Under the pieces are notes generated by a model that saw nothing but the letters and a program-made list of their open reading frames with translations, was not told the DNA's origin and made no database searches. This document shows positions 21,936 to 33,326 of a stretch of 64,000 nucleotides of DNA, piece by piece; within the stretch, counting starts at the first letter, position 1, and each line of letters starts with the position of its first letter. Position numbers and translations under genes: made by a program. Source of the stretch: Bryoerythrophyllum caledonicum (taxonomy: Eukaryota > Streptophyta > Bryopsida > Pottiales > Pottiaceae); NCBI GenBank assembly GCA_963971425.1, contig OZ020523.1:11838867-11902866 (forward strand), in the 5' to 3' direction.

Positions 21936-22149
21936 CCAATTCCAAACCAAGACGATGATACAGGTGCTAGGTGGCATATTAAGGGTGAAACCGACCCGTT
22001 GCCAGGTTGGTATTGTTCGGTCTTTCCGGGGATATTGGCATTGAATGGAGACACCATCGCGGAAGCTACTGTGGCCACAGTGGATGAGGATGGAGGTGAA
22101 GAGTTTGGGGGCGCCAAAGATATCCATGAAGATACGAATGTGATGTAGT

Positions 22150-23095
22150 TTTTGAACGATGGAGACACGGTGGCTTCATGGTCTCATAAGAAGAGAGATC
22201 GAATTCTACAACGAGCTAAGAGGTTTGTGTGGGAGAGGACTCACCATCTGAGATTGTGGCCAGATGGTACTAAGAGGGTAGTACCAGCTCCAATAGAAAG
22301 AGTGAAACTGATTAAGGATACACATGAGGACCTTGGATACTTTGGAGTGCGGAGGACTTATAGTCTACTTCAGATTCACTATTGGTGGCGTAGAATGCAA
22401 TCCCAAGTGCAAGCTTTGGTGGCCCGGTGCATGGTGTGTGACCGGGTACGAGGGTCATTTAGCGCTCCAATGCCTCACTTACAACATTTGCCAATTATGG
22501 GCTTAGGATATAGATGGAGTTTGGATTTTACAGGTCCATTGCCAGTGACACCTCGACACAACAAGTATGTCTTGGTAATCATCGAACATTTCTCGAAATG
22601 CATAGAGTTAATGGCATTGTCTGATAAGTTCAGTGAAGGGGCCATTTATTTGTTTCTTGACCGTGTTTTGAGTCGCTTTGGAGCTCCAGCAAAGGTACTC
22701 ACAGACCAAGGTAGAGAATTCTTGGGTGAATTTCAGACGTTGTATGAGCAGGCGATGATTGATCATCGCACTACTTCGAGGGATCACCCCGAAGCAGATG
22801 GATTGGTAGAGCGCATGGTGCAAACCGTCAAGAGGGGGCTCCGGAAGTACAGCTTGAAGAAAGGACATCACCAGGATTGGGATTTGCAGCTACCGTAGAT
22901 TATAGATAGCAATGGGCTATCAGTTCAGCAAACAAGCGTCCTTGGCGTCTTTTTCACCTTACTATCAATTGTTTGGAAGGCACCCGGTTTTACCAAAGGC
23001 CATTCGAGCAGATGCTGACACCGTGTTGGCTAACATGGACAATCTAGACACGTGGGCTCAAGTGTGTGAGCAACGTGCAGAGTTGTTCAAAGGGT
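22150..23095 (+). pseudogene. Integrase of the plus-strand retroelement
   Basis: The frame gives a zinc-binding N-terminus with THEDLGYFGVRRT and CMVCDR; the second His of the usual GHxG is Tyr here. The DDE core follows: WSLDFTGPLP (first Asp), VLTDQGREFLGEF (second Asp), and HPEADGLVERM (Glu). A TAG at 22896-22898 interrupts it, and frames shift at about 22905 and 23093. The C-terminal part (YQLFGRHPVLP, then MPMALENLSIAHHRDM) is typical of Ty3/gypsy. The domain inserts element DNA and gives the 5-bp type of target duplication. Confidence 0.85.
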
Positions 23096-23189
23096 GATGC
23101 CTATGGCATTGGAGAACCTCTCCATTGCTCATCATCGGGATATGTTGCACTATGCTACAATACGGGGAGGTGGTTATCGACCGTAGGTG

Positions 23190-23569
23190 TGGCGTTTGGA
23201 GACTATGTGTATTTGCAGCAAGCACTGCCCACCACCTTGGATGTGACAACAGGAAGGATATTCTTGAGAGTTCGTGATGTGAAAGACATAGGGGTGTTAG
23301 TGTTGGAAGGTCGTGATGGCAAGATGTGGAAGGATCACACACTCAATTGTGCGCCTTGCCATTTATCACACATTGATGGGACAATACACCCTGGTCTCTC
23401 TTATATCTCTGCTGGATTATGTTGTCGGTTGTGTGGTAGTGCCAAACGGGCAGCCACAATAGTTATTTGTGACTTATGTTTTACGGGGTGGCATTTAGAA
23501 TGCTTAACCCTACCTCTTTTGGAGGTACCAGTAGATCAATGGTCTTGTCGTGACTCTTTAGCACGTTGA
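23190..23569 (+). pseudogene. Integrase C-terminus with PHD-like zinc finger
   Basis: The frame encodes GDYVYLQQALP (an SH3-like integrase tail), then CRLCGSAKRAATIVICDLCF, GWHLECLTLP and DQWSC before a TGA at 23567-23569. The spacing C-x2-C-x9-or-more-C-x2-C-x4-H-x2-C is that of a PHD finger. The final C-x2-C is C-x2-S, so the last ligand is missing or mutated. PHD fingers read histone tails; here it occupies the place of the chromodomain in chromoviruses, which suggests a role in targeting insertion. That role is inference. Confidence 0.7.
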
Positions 23570-23607
23570 GGGTCTGAGTAGACAAAGTCTAGCATTAAAA
23601 ATATGTT

Positions 23608-23639
23608 AGAGGCGATTAACGATGGGGCTCTACTTGCAC
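23608..23639 (+). promoter_or_regulatory. Post-pol motif shared with elements A and B
   Basis: GCGATTAACGATGGGGC and the following CTTGCACCCGG lie about 40 bases after the pol stop. Elements A (5581) and B (11690) have the same words at about 60 bases after their ORF stops. No other similarity was seen between the families. The function is unknown; priming, packaging or 3' processing are possible. Confidence 0.5.
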
Positions 23640-23977
23640 CCGGCCTACCCTTTGTTTATTGAGTCTTTTAGCGTCTTTTCATGTGGACCACATTGATTCT
23701 ATGGTCTGAGAGGTTTTCATTGACGATTATGATTCAGTTTATATATAAACTATGTGGTTCGCCGGTGTGAAAGGGGCTTCAGCACAGGCGAAGGGGACGA
23801 GTAAAGGACTTGTAGACCACGAGGATTGCTGATAGTGTGTGAGTGTGCATTGTTTTGTTATTTTTTAGAGGTAACGGTGGTGGTTATGTCACTATTATCC
23901 TCAAGTTGTCTCTGACTGTGCGCTCTCACCTGATTAGCACGATGTTATCTTGGCACAATGCGGTTGTGCACGACAAG

Positions 23978-24583
23978 TGTCAGGTTTGGCGTGTTGGAGG
24001 GTTTGTGGAGGTTGATTTATGCGTTATAAACCAACTAGAAGGTTAAGCGGCCCAAGGAAGACCTAGACTCTAGCTCTAGTTATTTATTAGAGTTAGTATT
24101 AGAGTCTTTTGACTTTTAGGGCCTTGGTGGTGTCTTTTGACACCTCATTTGGGACTTGAAGTCCAAATGACCTCCACGTGTTGTTGAAGGAGACTCATCT
24201 TTCTCAAGTTGAGTCTCCCACGTGATGGAGTGAGAGAGTGCGTGCGTGCGTGCACTTCTTTAGCTTCAATTTTATTGTACGACCATTCTGTAAGAATGGC
24301 ATTGGCTTGACTATGTGTAGTGTATGAATATTTTCTACTTGTTTATTAGTAAAGGGGTACTTGTAGACCGCTTACTACTTCTTGGTGTACGAGGTTATGG
24401 GTCATTTATTTCTTTTCCCTTAGTCTGGATTGTTGATAGTGTGTAAGTGTGTATTGTTTTGTTGTTTTATAGAGGTAACCGTGGTGGTTATGTCACCGTT
24501 ACCCTCGAGTTGTCTCTGACTGTGCGCTCTCACCTGATTAGCACAATGTTATCTTGGCACAATGCGGTTGTACACGACAAGTC
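23978..24583 (+). repeat. Probable 3' LTR of the plus-strand retroelement
   Basis: The segment starts TGTCAGG and ends ACACGACA, giving TGTC...GACA inverted ends. Its first 370 bp match 13769-14141. Its last part (about 24355-24583) matches 23800-23977, which directly precedes it, so the end of one LTR abuts the start of the next with only AG between. This is a tandem-LTR arrangement. Confidence 0.55.
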
Positions 24584-26330
24584 ACATCCGCGATGCTAAA
24601 AGAAAAAGGTAGCCGGGACTGATCAATGTGGTCTGGCAAATCTCCATGACGTAAATGCCCGCTACTACCCAATACAATAAAAGAGGGTGCCATTGCCTGT
24701 GTGGTAGTCTAAGCACAAGTGGAAATTGCTACCATAATCTCCTTTGAAGCGCCATAGAACTAGCGGTCTAGGGCCAAAGATAAGCCCCGACCCCTTATCA
24801 AAGGCTATGTATTTGCTACTTGCCCCAAATAGGCCATTACGCTCATCTGCTTCTTTAGCTTTGCCAATTTGACGTGAAGTATCTTCACCACATGCGATCC
24901 AGCAGCTAAATATCCTAGGCGCTTCTCCAGATGAAGAGCAAAGCTACTCTCATCACTATGGCCAAATTTGCTATAGTGAGAGCATGTCACGGGCTTCTTC
25001 CCCTTGCCCTCTGTCTTTATTACTATAGGCTTCTCCGCCTCGATCTTAGGCTTGGCCTTCATCGTGCATACCCCCTTCTTCTTGGAGCAGTTGGGGTCCT
25101 CCTTGGTGTGACAAGCCTCCGTACAAGCCCAACAATGCACAACCTTTTTAGGTTGTGCGTCCGCCAAGCTACCAGTAGTTGTAGCAAGCTTCTTCGACTT
25201 CAGAGCCTCCAGCATAGAAGTGATGAGGGCCGTAGCTTCCTTTACACTAATGGCCTTCATTAGGCCCTCCACCTCGGCAAATGCATGAGCCAATGTTTCA
25301 TTACTCTTGTACTTGAATGGGAGGTGCCAATTGATGGCCTTTTGTACCTTCTTCTCTAATTTCGGCTGGAAGATCTGCACCAACTGACGCTCTGTGAAAA
25401 CACCACTAGACTTTGCAGACAACCGTGCGACGAGGACGTACATCGTACAGGGGATATCCTCCTTTTTTTTTGGCAGCAATCAAGGTTGGTCTACATCTGA
25501 TCACGCCAAAATCCCCCATACTCCACCTCCAGATGCGCCATGAACTGCGCTAGAGGATCGAAGGCTAGCGGATTGTCAACCGACATCAATGCCGCACGTG
25601 TGGCTTCAGCCAAACGTGACATGGCCCTCATGCCAAACCGTTTGCCTACAATAGCAACGCCCTCGCCTCTGGAATCTTCACTAAAAATTCTCTTCCACGG
25701 CTCCACCTTGGGCTGCTCTGCCGTAGTTGGGATTTGGGCAACCGTACTCTCCTAGAGCACAGTCACCAATTCCACAGGTTGGCACTAGTACTCCTCAACC
25801 GGACGTAATTTTGTCGGGTGCTATGTGGTCCTCCTCCAGTACATATGAAGTGCCTCCAACTCCATAAGCTGAGGCAATAGCTCGAATGCATATCAATCGA
25901 TAAACAACGGCGTCCGTTGGCACTTCTCATCCATCTTGTTCTAGAATCACAGCGGCCAATTGGGCAAGGAGATGCCCTCAGCTCATCTTGAGAACTTGTC
26001 TCGCACGACATGATGGTGATCGTCTTCCATGTCGTCAAACGTGTCCACACCTTAAATCCGAAGCCTACGGTCGGTATCCAACATCAAAATAGACCCAAAA
26101 GCTTCGCCGATATCCGACCATGGCCCAAAGACTCTGGTGGAAGCACTCTCCGGGTGGTCTGGTGAGGGAGAGCAGTGGTACCGACTCTTGGTAATGATCA
26201 TAAACAGAAACCACCCCTGGAACTATTCGTAGGTACCATCTAAAGGGTGAGGGTACAATTGAGCAACGTGCACTTATAAAACCACCAAATCTGTGTGGTT
26301 CACCGGTCATCACCTCCACCTAGCATAGGT
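24584..26330 (-). mobile_element. Gag region of the old minus-strand DNMT retroelement
   Basis: Minus-strand frames from about 26320 to 24590 align in order with gag of the plus-strand element. It is the 5' part of the older element, cut from its protease and DNMT parts (9.0-6.8 kb) by the 13.77-24.58 kb insertion and element B. No LTR was recognised at its 5' side near 26.3-26.5 kb. Confidence 0.65.
24805..25710 (-). pseudogene. Gag with zinc knuckles, minus-strand retroelement
   Basis: The frames 25706-25491 and 25479-24805 encode MEPWKRIFSEDSRG, then a helical capsid-like stretch (NETLAHAFAEVEGLMKAI), then CWACTEACHTKEDPNC (a C-x2-C-x3-H-type knuckle) and CSHYSKFGHSDESS (a second knuckle with the last Cys lost). 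The same order and spacing occur in the plus-strand gag at 17.5-18.1 kb. A Lys-rich linker separates the knuckles. The role is RNA packaging; the copy is frameshifted and lacks its last ligand. Confidence 0.7.
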
Positions 26331-27837
26331 CCAACCACCACCCCCCACATAAAAAGGTCTTGCCGTCCATCAACCCAACTTTACTCTTGCAGTATCCTAT
26401 CACAAACTAATACAACAAGAAACGGGGCTTACCAAAAAACTCCAGCAACAAGCTTGCAATAAGGGGAGGTACCGCACAAGAATCCAAAAATCAAAATCAG
26501 ATCCTCTCTCCAAACAATATAAAAACAGGATTGACAAAAAAGGACAGAGCCACTGGCACCCGCCTGTAGTGAATGCCTCAAATTGCAATACCTACAATGC
26601 AAAGAGAAACACGCAAAAGTGTTTCTTTAAGTCAAATTCTAAAGAGGTAATGGGATTTCTATGGTTGCGATGTTCACAAATACAAGTCCTCCCAACAAAA
26701 AATCAATACCTTAGGTTACAAACGAGCCAAAACACCAATCCAACATTTATTATGATTAAGCGCAAAAATTCCTAAGTAAAGGCGCAAATTTCACTCAAAA
26801 CCGTGTTAAATTGCCCTAGATATATACCTCCAAAGTTTGACTATAAATTTTTAATTTTTTTTTAATTTCATAACAATCCACAAAAATGTGGTTTTGGAAA
26901 GAAAAAATTCACTAAGATTTTTCCTTTCCACTAGGTAGAAACCTCCATGGGAAGATCAAATTTGCAATCGGAATTCAAAAATAATAAGTATTTTGGAAGA
27001 TATTAATTCACGGTCAAATAACTTCTACACAAATATAGATTCATCCACCGTGGATGAAATCTGTGCACAATGGATGAAACCACAAAAATGGATAAAATCA
27101 GTCGCGGATGTAAAATTTCCATGGATGAAATCCTGCAAGGATGAAATCGCTCAAACATGCTACAGGTGACCTTGCTTCAAACCTTGCAATCCTCGCAACT
27201 TCTTCCAAAATTGTCCAAATCACACTTAGTTTATTGCGTTGCTATTGTCCAATTGCGCTCTATGCCATCGATCCAAATACCCACAATTTTTTCCACATTT
27301 TCTAGCTCAATGAAAAGAGATCTAGTAGTAGGAAATGGAGGGTCTTTGTCAATTGAAAGTGTTGTGTATCACAAGAGTAGTCAAGCGTGACGCATACCAC
27401 AATGGATGAATCAACGAGTGTGGTGTGAAATTGAAAACATTGAGATTTTACTAATGACTTAAACTGCCACATACAAGCAACTCTCAACCACTACTCTCCA
27501 CTCTCATTCACAAAGCTTGATTTGACAAAAACGTCAAGCCAAGGATGTGTGTAGCGTTATACGCACATACATACAACCCTAAATGAATGAGAAACATCTA
27601 TGAGATGAATGTGGTGCACTGCCCACACGTTCCTAAACCTGTAGATTAGCAACAAACTAATCTACACTAAAATCCTACAATACAGAGAGATCTTCAACGC
27701 TATGTTCCGTGACAATATGTATATTTATACTAATATATTATATTCGTATCATATTAAAAAAATTATCATAAATGTATATTAAATATAATATAAGTAAACA
27801 ATATATTGTACTATGTAACACAATGTCAATATATATG
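26331..27837. other. AT-rich spacer
   Basis: No gene is recognised. The stretch around 27040-27150 repeats GGATGAAAT-type words (about six times), probably a decayed minisatellite. Confidence 0.4.
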
Positions 27838-28739
27838 GTAACTAGGGTTGGTACTCGTCGTCCCGACGGGAACAACGGAGGGTGGTGTGTTAAATTTACA
27901 TTTGTATGTTTTGTGATTTAAAACCTATAAGCTCAAATCGAATATAAATCGTATCAAGTACATTCCCCGTTGTCATCAACTGACCGGGACAATCCCAAAT
28001 TAAATAAACATATGTAAATGCAAAAATAAAATTTACCCATTTTATATGCATTATGTACTATATATACCTACTATTCTCTTTATACCCATTATTTATTTCA
28101 TATACGTGTTATTGTCTTTAGATAACTATCATTTATTTTATGTATCCGAGGTAGTATATTGTGTAGTTTCAATGTGTTGGAAATTATGGTTTTAATTTTC
28201 TATTTTTGATACATAATACAATTTTAAAATTCAATAAGCCAAATTTGAATAAAAGGACACTATAAAGGATTCCTCCAAAGGGCACTATAAAGGATTCCTC
28301 CAAAGGCCACATGTGGAGGATTCTTTCAAAGTTCACATTCAATTCAAAATGCACATTTGATTCAAATGGCAATTCCAAAGGTCACGTGACCGGGAGCCGT
28401 GGGCGGACAGACGCCTATTATATACTACTAACATATTCAAAATCTAAATATCATTATATATATTACTTAGTATATTAGTATACTACATTGTAGAGTTTTA
28501 GTTTATAAGAATAAACATAATAGCATATTATATAAGATGGTAAATATAGATATATAATATAGTTACTAGGGTTGATACCCGTCGTCCCGATGGGAAGAAC
28601 GGAGGATGGTGTGTTAAATATACGTTTGTATGTTTTGTATTTTATCCCCCGTTGTCATCAACTGGCCGGGGCAATCCCAAGTTAAATAAACATATGTAAA
28701 TGCAAAAATCAAATTTACCCATTATATATGCATTATGTA

Positions 28740-28771
<32 letters not shown>

Positions 28772-29158
28772 GTTATTCACTTTAAATACCCAATATTTAT
28801 TTCATATACGTGTTATTGTCTTTAGGTAACTACCATTTATTTTATGTACCCGAGGTAGTATATTGTATAGTTTCAATATGTTGGAAATTATGGTTTTATT
28901 TTTCTATTTTTGATACATAATACAATTTTAAAACTCAATAAGCCAAATTTGAATAAAAGGGCACTATAAAGGATTCCTCCAAAGGGCACTATAAAAGATT
29001 CCTCCACAGGGCACTATAAAGGATTCCTCCAAAGGGCACATATGGAGGATTCTTTCAAAGTTCACATTCAATTCAAAGGGCACATTTGATTCAAATGGCA
29101 AATCCAAAGGTCACGTGACCGGGAGCGGCGGACAGACAGACTGTCGCCTATTATATAA
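27838..29158 (+). repeat. Tandem duplication of a 0.59-kb non-coding unit
   Basis: The unit starts with ACTAGGGTTG.TAC(T/C)CGTCGTCCCGA at about 27840 and again at about 28564. It ends with GGTCACGTGACCGGGAG and CGCCTATTATATA at about 28425 and 29155. Copies are separated by about 130 bp of AT-rich DNA. Inside each are short repeats GGCACTATAAAGGATTCCTCCAAA (two in the first copy, three in the second). The second copy has an (AT)n run at about 28743-28769. No ORF is conserved. Confidence 0.75.
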
Positions 29159-29159
29159 G

Positions 29160-31640
29160 TAGATATTATATAAGTTATATTATACTGTAACTATATATAT
29201 GTACCATGAATACCTCCCATAAAGACCCTTGCAATGATTCCTCCAGGATTCTACATTCTTTCTACAAACCTTTTCATCTTTCTTGTTCAAGACCTTTTTA
29301 GTTTTGGGCAGAGATTGTTAGACATGATTGCAACCTCTAAGCGGCCATGGCCATCCACTAGTTGGCGGGAGGAGTGCATACATGCTTGTTTGATTGTTGG
29401 TAGCCCTTTCTTTTTGTTAGTTGAAATGCATAGGAGTGAAACAAGAAGTAGATATTTTATTATTTTCTCCCATTTTTTTACCATCAAATAGAAGAATCCA
29501 TGATCCATTTATCTATCATTTGGATTTCACATTTCATAACCATTATTTTAAAATTGGCATGCTTATAAATGGGCTTGTTTTATATCATTTTTCTCATACC
29601 CTAAACCCCTCTAATATTTGTGATTTTTGGCATGCATTGACCTAACATAAGCTTGAACATAGGTAGGTAAAATTTAGGCCATGCACAATGAGAAATTCTC
29701 ATAGTATTTGCAGTCATATACAATGACCATTTAGAGTACAAGAAGGGTAGAAAAAAAATCATATCACATTCTTCAAATGCACACATCTTACAATTCGTCT
29801 TTTGATTATCTTCTAGATGATCTTATTTGAATTATCATGATTGTGGAAAAATGTTGTTCGGAAAAATCAAATATCTAAATAAAAACCAAACTTATGTTTA
29901 TTAAAGATTCTCTATTCCATTTATATTGAAAGACAAACACAACCATATACTGTTAACCATGGATTTATCCTATCCTTGTCAAAAGAGAGGAGAACCTCGG
30001 TGACTATTTGTTCACCAGAACCAAAAGTCAAGAAATCTAAATTCTAGGGATATTTTAATTAAATTTTTTAATTTTAAAAACCAATTTTTTTATTTTTTAA
30101 AAAGGGATTTTTGATAATAAATTGAACTTTATATATCTTAGGCTAAAAAGTCGTTCTTTGAACCTATCTAATAATGCATGAAATACTGCAAAATCAAAAC
30201 TCAATTTTTTTTTAGAACTTTGGCAACTTTGCGTAAGGTTGGATGACTTGTAACCACCAACTTAAGCTTGATGAACTATTTATAGCGTTTGTATACGTGG
30301 TAAGAATTTTTTGGGGAATTCAAAATAGGATTTCATGAATATTGCAATTGTCGTGACCATTTATTTCTTCATATTGAAATTGCTACAAATTTTCAAAGTG
30401 GATAGTAAGTTGTGACCCATTCTCGACATACAAAACTCTCTACTTCCACAGTAAGTTGTGCTAATGACCACTTGTGCAAGAGACTAAAAACCGAGAGCTT
30501 TGAACCAATTATAAACTGAGACCCAATCATAACTGACTTCCTAAAGTTTCGGAAATGGAGTGGGCGGCTGGTGGTTTGTTGGTTCTGGGGTTGGTGGTGG
30601 TGATAGGTCATCCAACCTTACACCCATAGCCTCGCGCTTTCACGTCTTTCTAACGTTGATATCATGAGAAAATTTCCTTTATAAAATAACATTGAGAAGT
30701 TACACAATTATATAAACTAGTTAATTAACACAAAATGGATTAGAATGTCAACCGATCTTGAAAATCAAATTTTTTTAAGGTTCATACATGACAGATAGTG
30801 GTTGAATTGGTATATCACCTAATCATGCTTCACTTTTAATAGCTCTTGATATAGATATTATAAAAATACAACTTGATGAAAAGTGGTCTACTATAGCATT
30901 AATGGGTGGTTTTGCTAAGATAGCTTATTATCAAACAACACGATTAATAAAATGAAGCAGAAAAATCTAATCACTCCTCCAAAAATTCAATAAAATCTCT
31001 AAATAAATTTCCTAAATCAATGAAATAAAGTTTATTTAACAAAGATTTTCTTAAAAATAAATAATTTTTTATTGAATCATAATAGAACAAAAGAATGTTT
31101 TTAAATTTATAATAATATTTAAAGAAAGAAAGAATAAAGAACACCTAAAATCAAAATTTAAATGAGACTGGTAGAGACATCAAAAAGATCAAACAACTCT
31201 TTCTACTATTAGTTTTCAAAAATAAAATTTCTATCACAAGCCAAAGTATAGTAAAAATAGAAGTATAAAGCTTAAAGTAATAATTAAAGGAAAAGCAAAA
31301 GAAGGTTTAAGGTTTAAAGTAAAAGTAAAAGTATAAAGTAACGTACGTATTAAGTATAAAGTAAAAGTATGGAAACGTTGTCTTTACAGTGACCGAGGCT
31401 CCGCGCTCTCCACGCCACCAAAGCCTCACCATTGCCCCCACAAACTACGACACATTGTATGCAGTGTTCTAGAATTCACTTTTCTGTGGGAAACGCCACA
31501 CATCCTGATTCCTCTTTTTACAATCCACCTTGAATTGTGACGAGGTTTGGGAACTAGGGTTTGCTGGATGGGTCCAATTCCCTTTAGAACAACACCACTC
31601 GTCTGAAGTCGGTGCTGGTTTCTGTTGTTGCAATCCACTT
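29160..31640. other. AT-rich spacer upstream of CHMP1
   Basis: No recognisable gene is present. At 31280-31370 there is a run of AAAGTAAAAGTATAAAG-type words. At 31516-31660 a 30-bp stretch (CAATCCACCTTGAATTGTGA) occurs twice in the probable 5' leader of CHMP1. Confidence 0.4.
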
Positions 31641-31644
31641 TGAA

Positions 31645-31695
31645 TTGTGATTTGGGTTGAGAGAGAGAGAAGAGAGAGGGAGAGAGAGGGAGACG
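31645..31695 (+). promoter_or_regulatory. GA-rich 5' leader of CHMP1
   Basis: A homopurine GAGAGA tract of about 45 bases ends directly before the CHMP1 start codon. GA tracts are common in plant promoters and leaders, where GAGA-binding factors can act. No TATA box was assigned. Confidence 0.45.
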
Positions 31696-31697
31696 AG

Positions 31698-32318
31698 ATG
31701 GGGGGAGGGGCGCAGGAGAAGTTGCTGGATCAGATATTCCAGCTCAAGTTCACGTCCAAGTCGCTGGTGCGGGAGGCGAAGAAGTGCGAGAAGGAGGAGA
31801 AGGCGGAGAAGCTTAAGGTGAAGAGGGCCATGGAGAAGAACAACATGGACGGGGCGCGGATCTACGCGCAGAACGCCATCCGCAAGCACAACGAGCATCT
31901 GAATTATCTCCGCCTCTCCTCGCGCCTGGACGCGGTGGTGGCGCAGCTCAACACGCAGAGCAAGATGCAGACCATCTCCAAGTCGATGGGGAGTATCGTG
32001 AAGGCGCTCGACAGCTCCCTGGCTGTGGGCAACATGGAGAAGATCTCCCAGACCATGGACCAGTTCGAGAAGACGTTTGTTAACATGGAGGTGCAGTCGG
32101 AGTTCATTGAGACGGCCATGGCGGGGAGTACCAGCTTGTCCACGCCGGAGGACGAGGTCAACTCGCTCATCAACCAGGTCGCGGATGACTACGGTCTCGA
32201 GGTCTCCGTTGGGCTGCCGCAAGCGGGTGCGACGTCTGTGCCTGTGAAGGAGTCCACTACCGAAAGCGCGGAGGACGACTTGAGCCGCAGATTGGCCGAG
32301 CTTCGTAACAGGAGCTAG
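31698..32318 (+). CDS. CHMP1: CHMP1-type ESCRT-III protein
   Basis: An intronless ORF of 206 codons encodes a charged multivesicular body protein of the CHMP1/Did2 group. Known members assemble late in ESCRT-III on endosomes and recruit the Vps4 ATPase, sorting membrane proteins into the vacuolar pathway. In the sequence, a basic N-terminal helix region ([31 protein letters not shown]) is followed by helical Snf7-domain sequence ([46 protein letters not shown]). The acidic C-terminus ends in [14 protein letters not shown], an MIM1 motif that binds the MIT domain. Length fits plant CHMP1 (about 203). The start at 31698 is chosen over the in-frame upstream ATG at 31647 because the intervening residues are only translated GA repeat. 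The CDS is GC-rich compared with its flanks. No break was seen, so it should be functional. Confidence 0.95.
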   Translation: MGGGAQEKLLDQIFQLKFTSKSLVREAKKCEKEEKAEKLKVKRAMEKNNMDGARIYAQNAIRKHNEHLNYLRLSSRLDAVVAQLNTQSKMQTISKSMGSIVKALDSSLAVGNMEKISQTMDQFEKTFVNMEVQSEFIETAMAGSTSLSTPEDEVNSLINQVADDYGLEVSVGLPQAGATSVPVKESTTESAEDDLSRRLAELRNRS

Positions 32319-32960
32319 TTGGTCTCCATAACCCTAAATCCTGTACCTGATGGAATTCTGCAATCTCTAGGGTTTGTACATAAAGCTAGTTCCTTAGGTT
32401 TAGCAGTTGGAATTGTAGCTCTGGAGATCACAAGTATAATGAGACAGAACTTACATACTCTTTGGCTGTTCAGCGATCATGTTGAACATGGAATAAGTGG
32501 AGTTTCTTCGGTTGGTCTTCTGTGAGCTCTCAGAAAACTGATGCTCCTTCGGATGTGACTTTTGTGTACACATGTTCTCATAGCTTTCATATCATGATGC
32601 CCTTGGTAACTAACTCTGTACTTTCTTGGGAGTTCTTGAGTGATGAATACTATTGTGGGTTGTAACAGGTGGTGTCTTGTTGGGAACGTCAGTGTTATAT
32701 GCAGGTAGGCTCAGATTATGGACAGACACAGTGAGGTTTTCGGGGATGGGTTTCGAGGTCCAGCTCTTGAGTTGAAAGCTCTTGCCTGTTTTTATTCGTC
32801 TCTGTAAATGTCATGGAGCTTTGCTGTAAATGTCATGGAGCTTTCGATTGCGTATTCTTGTGTCGTTGGTCTTGGAGGTTGAGACATCATCGGCCAGACC
32901 TTAGCAGAACTAGAATTTAGAATTAGGAATTTGATATTTTTTCCTCACATACTTGATTAG
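32319..32960 (+). other. 3' flank of CHMP1
   Basis: This is the probable 3' UTR and spacer. A 22-bp unit CTGTAAATGTCATGGAGCTT is repeated twice at about 32804-32845. No polyadenylation signal could be fixed. Confidence 0.35.
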
Positions 32961-33326
32961 ATGGACCTGCAGACCCGATCAGCTGGTATCCTTCCGCTCT
33001 CAATCCGTCAAACGGCGTTAGCTCTCCAGTTTTTGATCTTCACGTCCTACATGTTCCTCAATACTGCTCAGTTTTTATGGCACAGAAACCACTTCTTTCA
33101 CGTTCTCACCCTGCGTAGGTCAGCCTCAAGTGCCAGGCTTGTTTCTTTCTTAAGCCTGCTCTTGTTTGTTTTATCAGCAGCATTGGTTCTTAAATTGTTT
33201 CACATCATAACGTGGGCCTCAAAGAATCAACCTTCACCAACAACCTCTCCACCTTCCCAATTGATAGAGTTCCTACCTGATTGTGTCCTTCAAACCTTGC
33301 CTCTCGTGCACTGCCTACGAATCTGA
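32961..33326 (+). CDS. Unrecognised hydrophobic ORF
   Basis: An ORF of 121 codons has two hydrophobic stretches (about residues 20-35 and 60-85) that could span membranes, then a Ser/Pro tail. I do not recognise it, and AT-rich DNA easily yields such sequence. It may be chance or an exon. Confidence 0.2.
   Translation: MDLQTRSAGILPLSIRQTALALQFLIFTSYMFLNTAQFLWHRNHFFHVLTLRRSASSARLVSFLSLLLFVLSAALVLKLFHIITWASKNQPSPTTSPPSQLIEFLPDCVLQTLPLVHCLRI

Larger units (their letters stand above)
13769..24583 (+). mobile_element. Ty3/gypsy-like LTR retroelement encoding a DNA methyltransferase and a PHD-like finger
   Basis: The order of domains on the plus strand is gag (two CCHC knuckles), retropepsin, C5 methyltransferase, RT with YVDD, RNase H, integrase, then a PHD-like finger. 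RT-RNaseH-integrase order is that of Ty3/gypsy. A 370-bp direct repeat (13769-14141 and 23978-24350) begins TGTCAGG and is the probable LTR. The right copy seems to continue to a GACA end near 24580. The protease-to-integrase part (18636-22898) lies in one frame apart from stop codons, while gag is in another, as for a gag/pol frameshift or decay. About ten in-frame stops and a deletion in RT make the copy defective. The 5' part (14.1-16.1 kb) is foreign or repetitive. The right end abuts gag remains of the opposite-strand relative. Confidence 0.8.

Noticed and set aside
24931..25263. Plus-strand ORF of 110 codons
   Set aside because: It is antisense to the zinc-knuckle gag of the minus-strand retroelement.
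31584..32222. 212-codon antisense ORF across CHMP1
   Set aside because: It is a shadow of the GC-rich CHMP1 frame. Its Leu/His/Arg-rich sequence has no domain, while the plus strand encodes a well-known protein.
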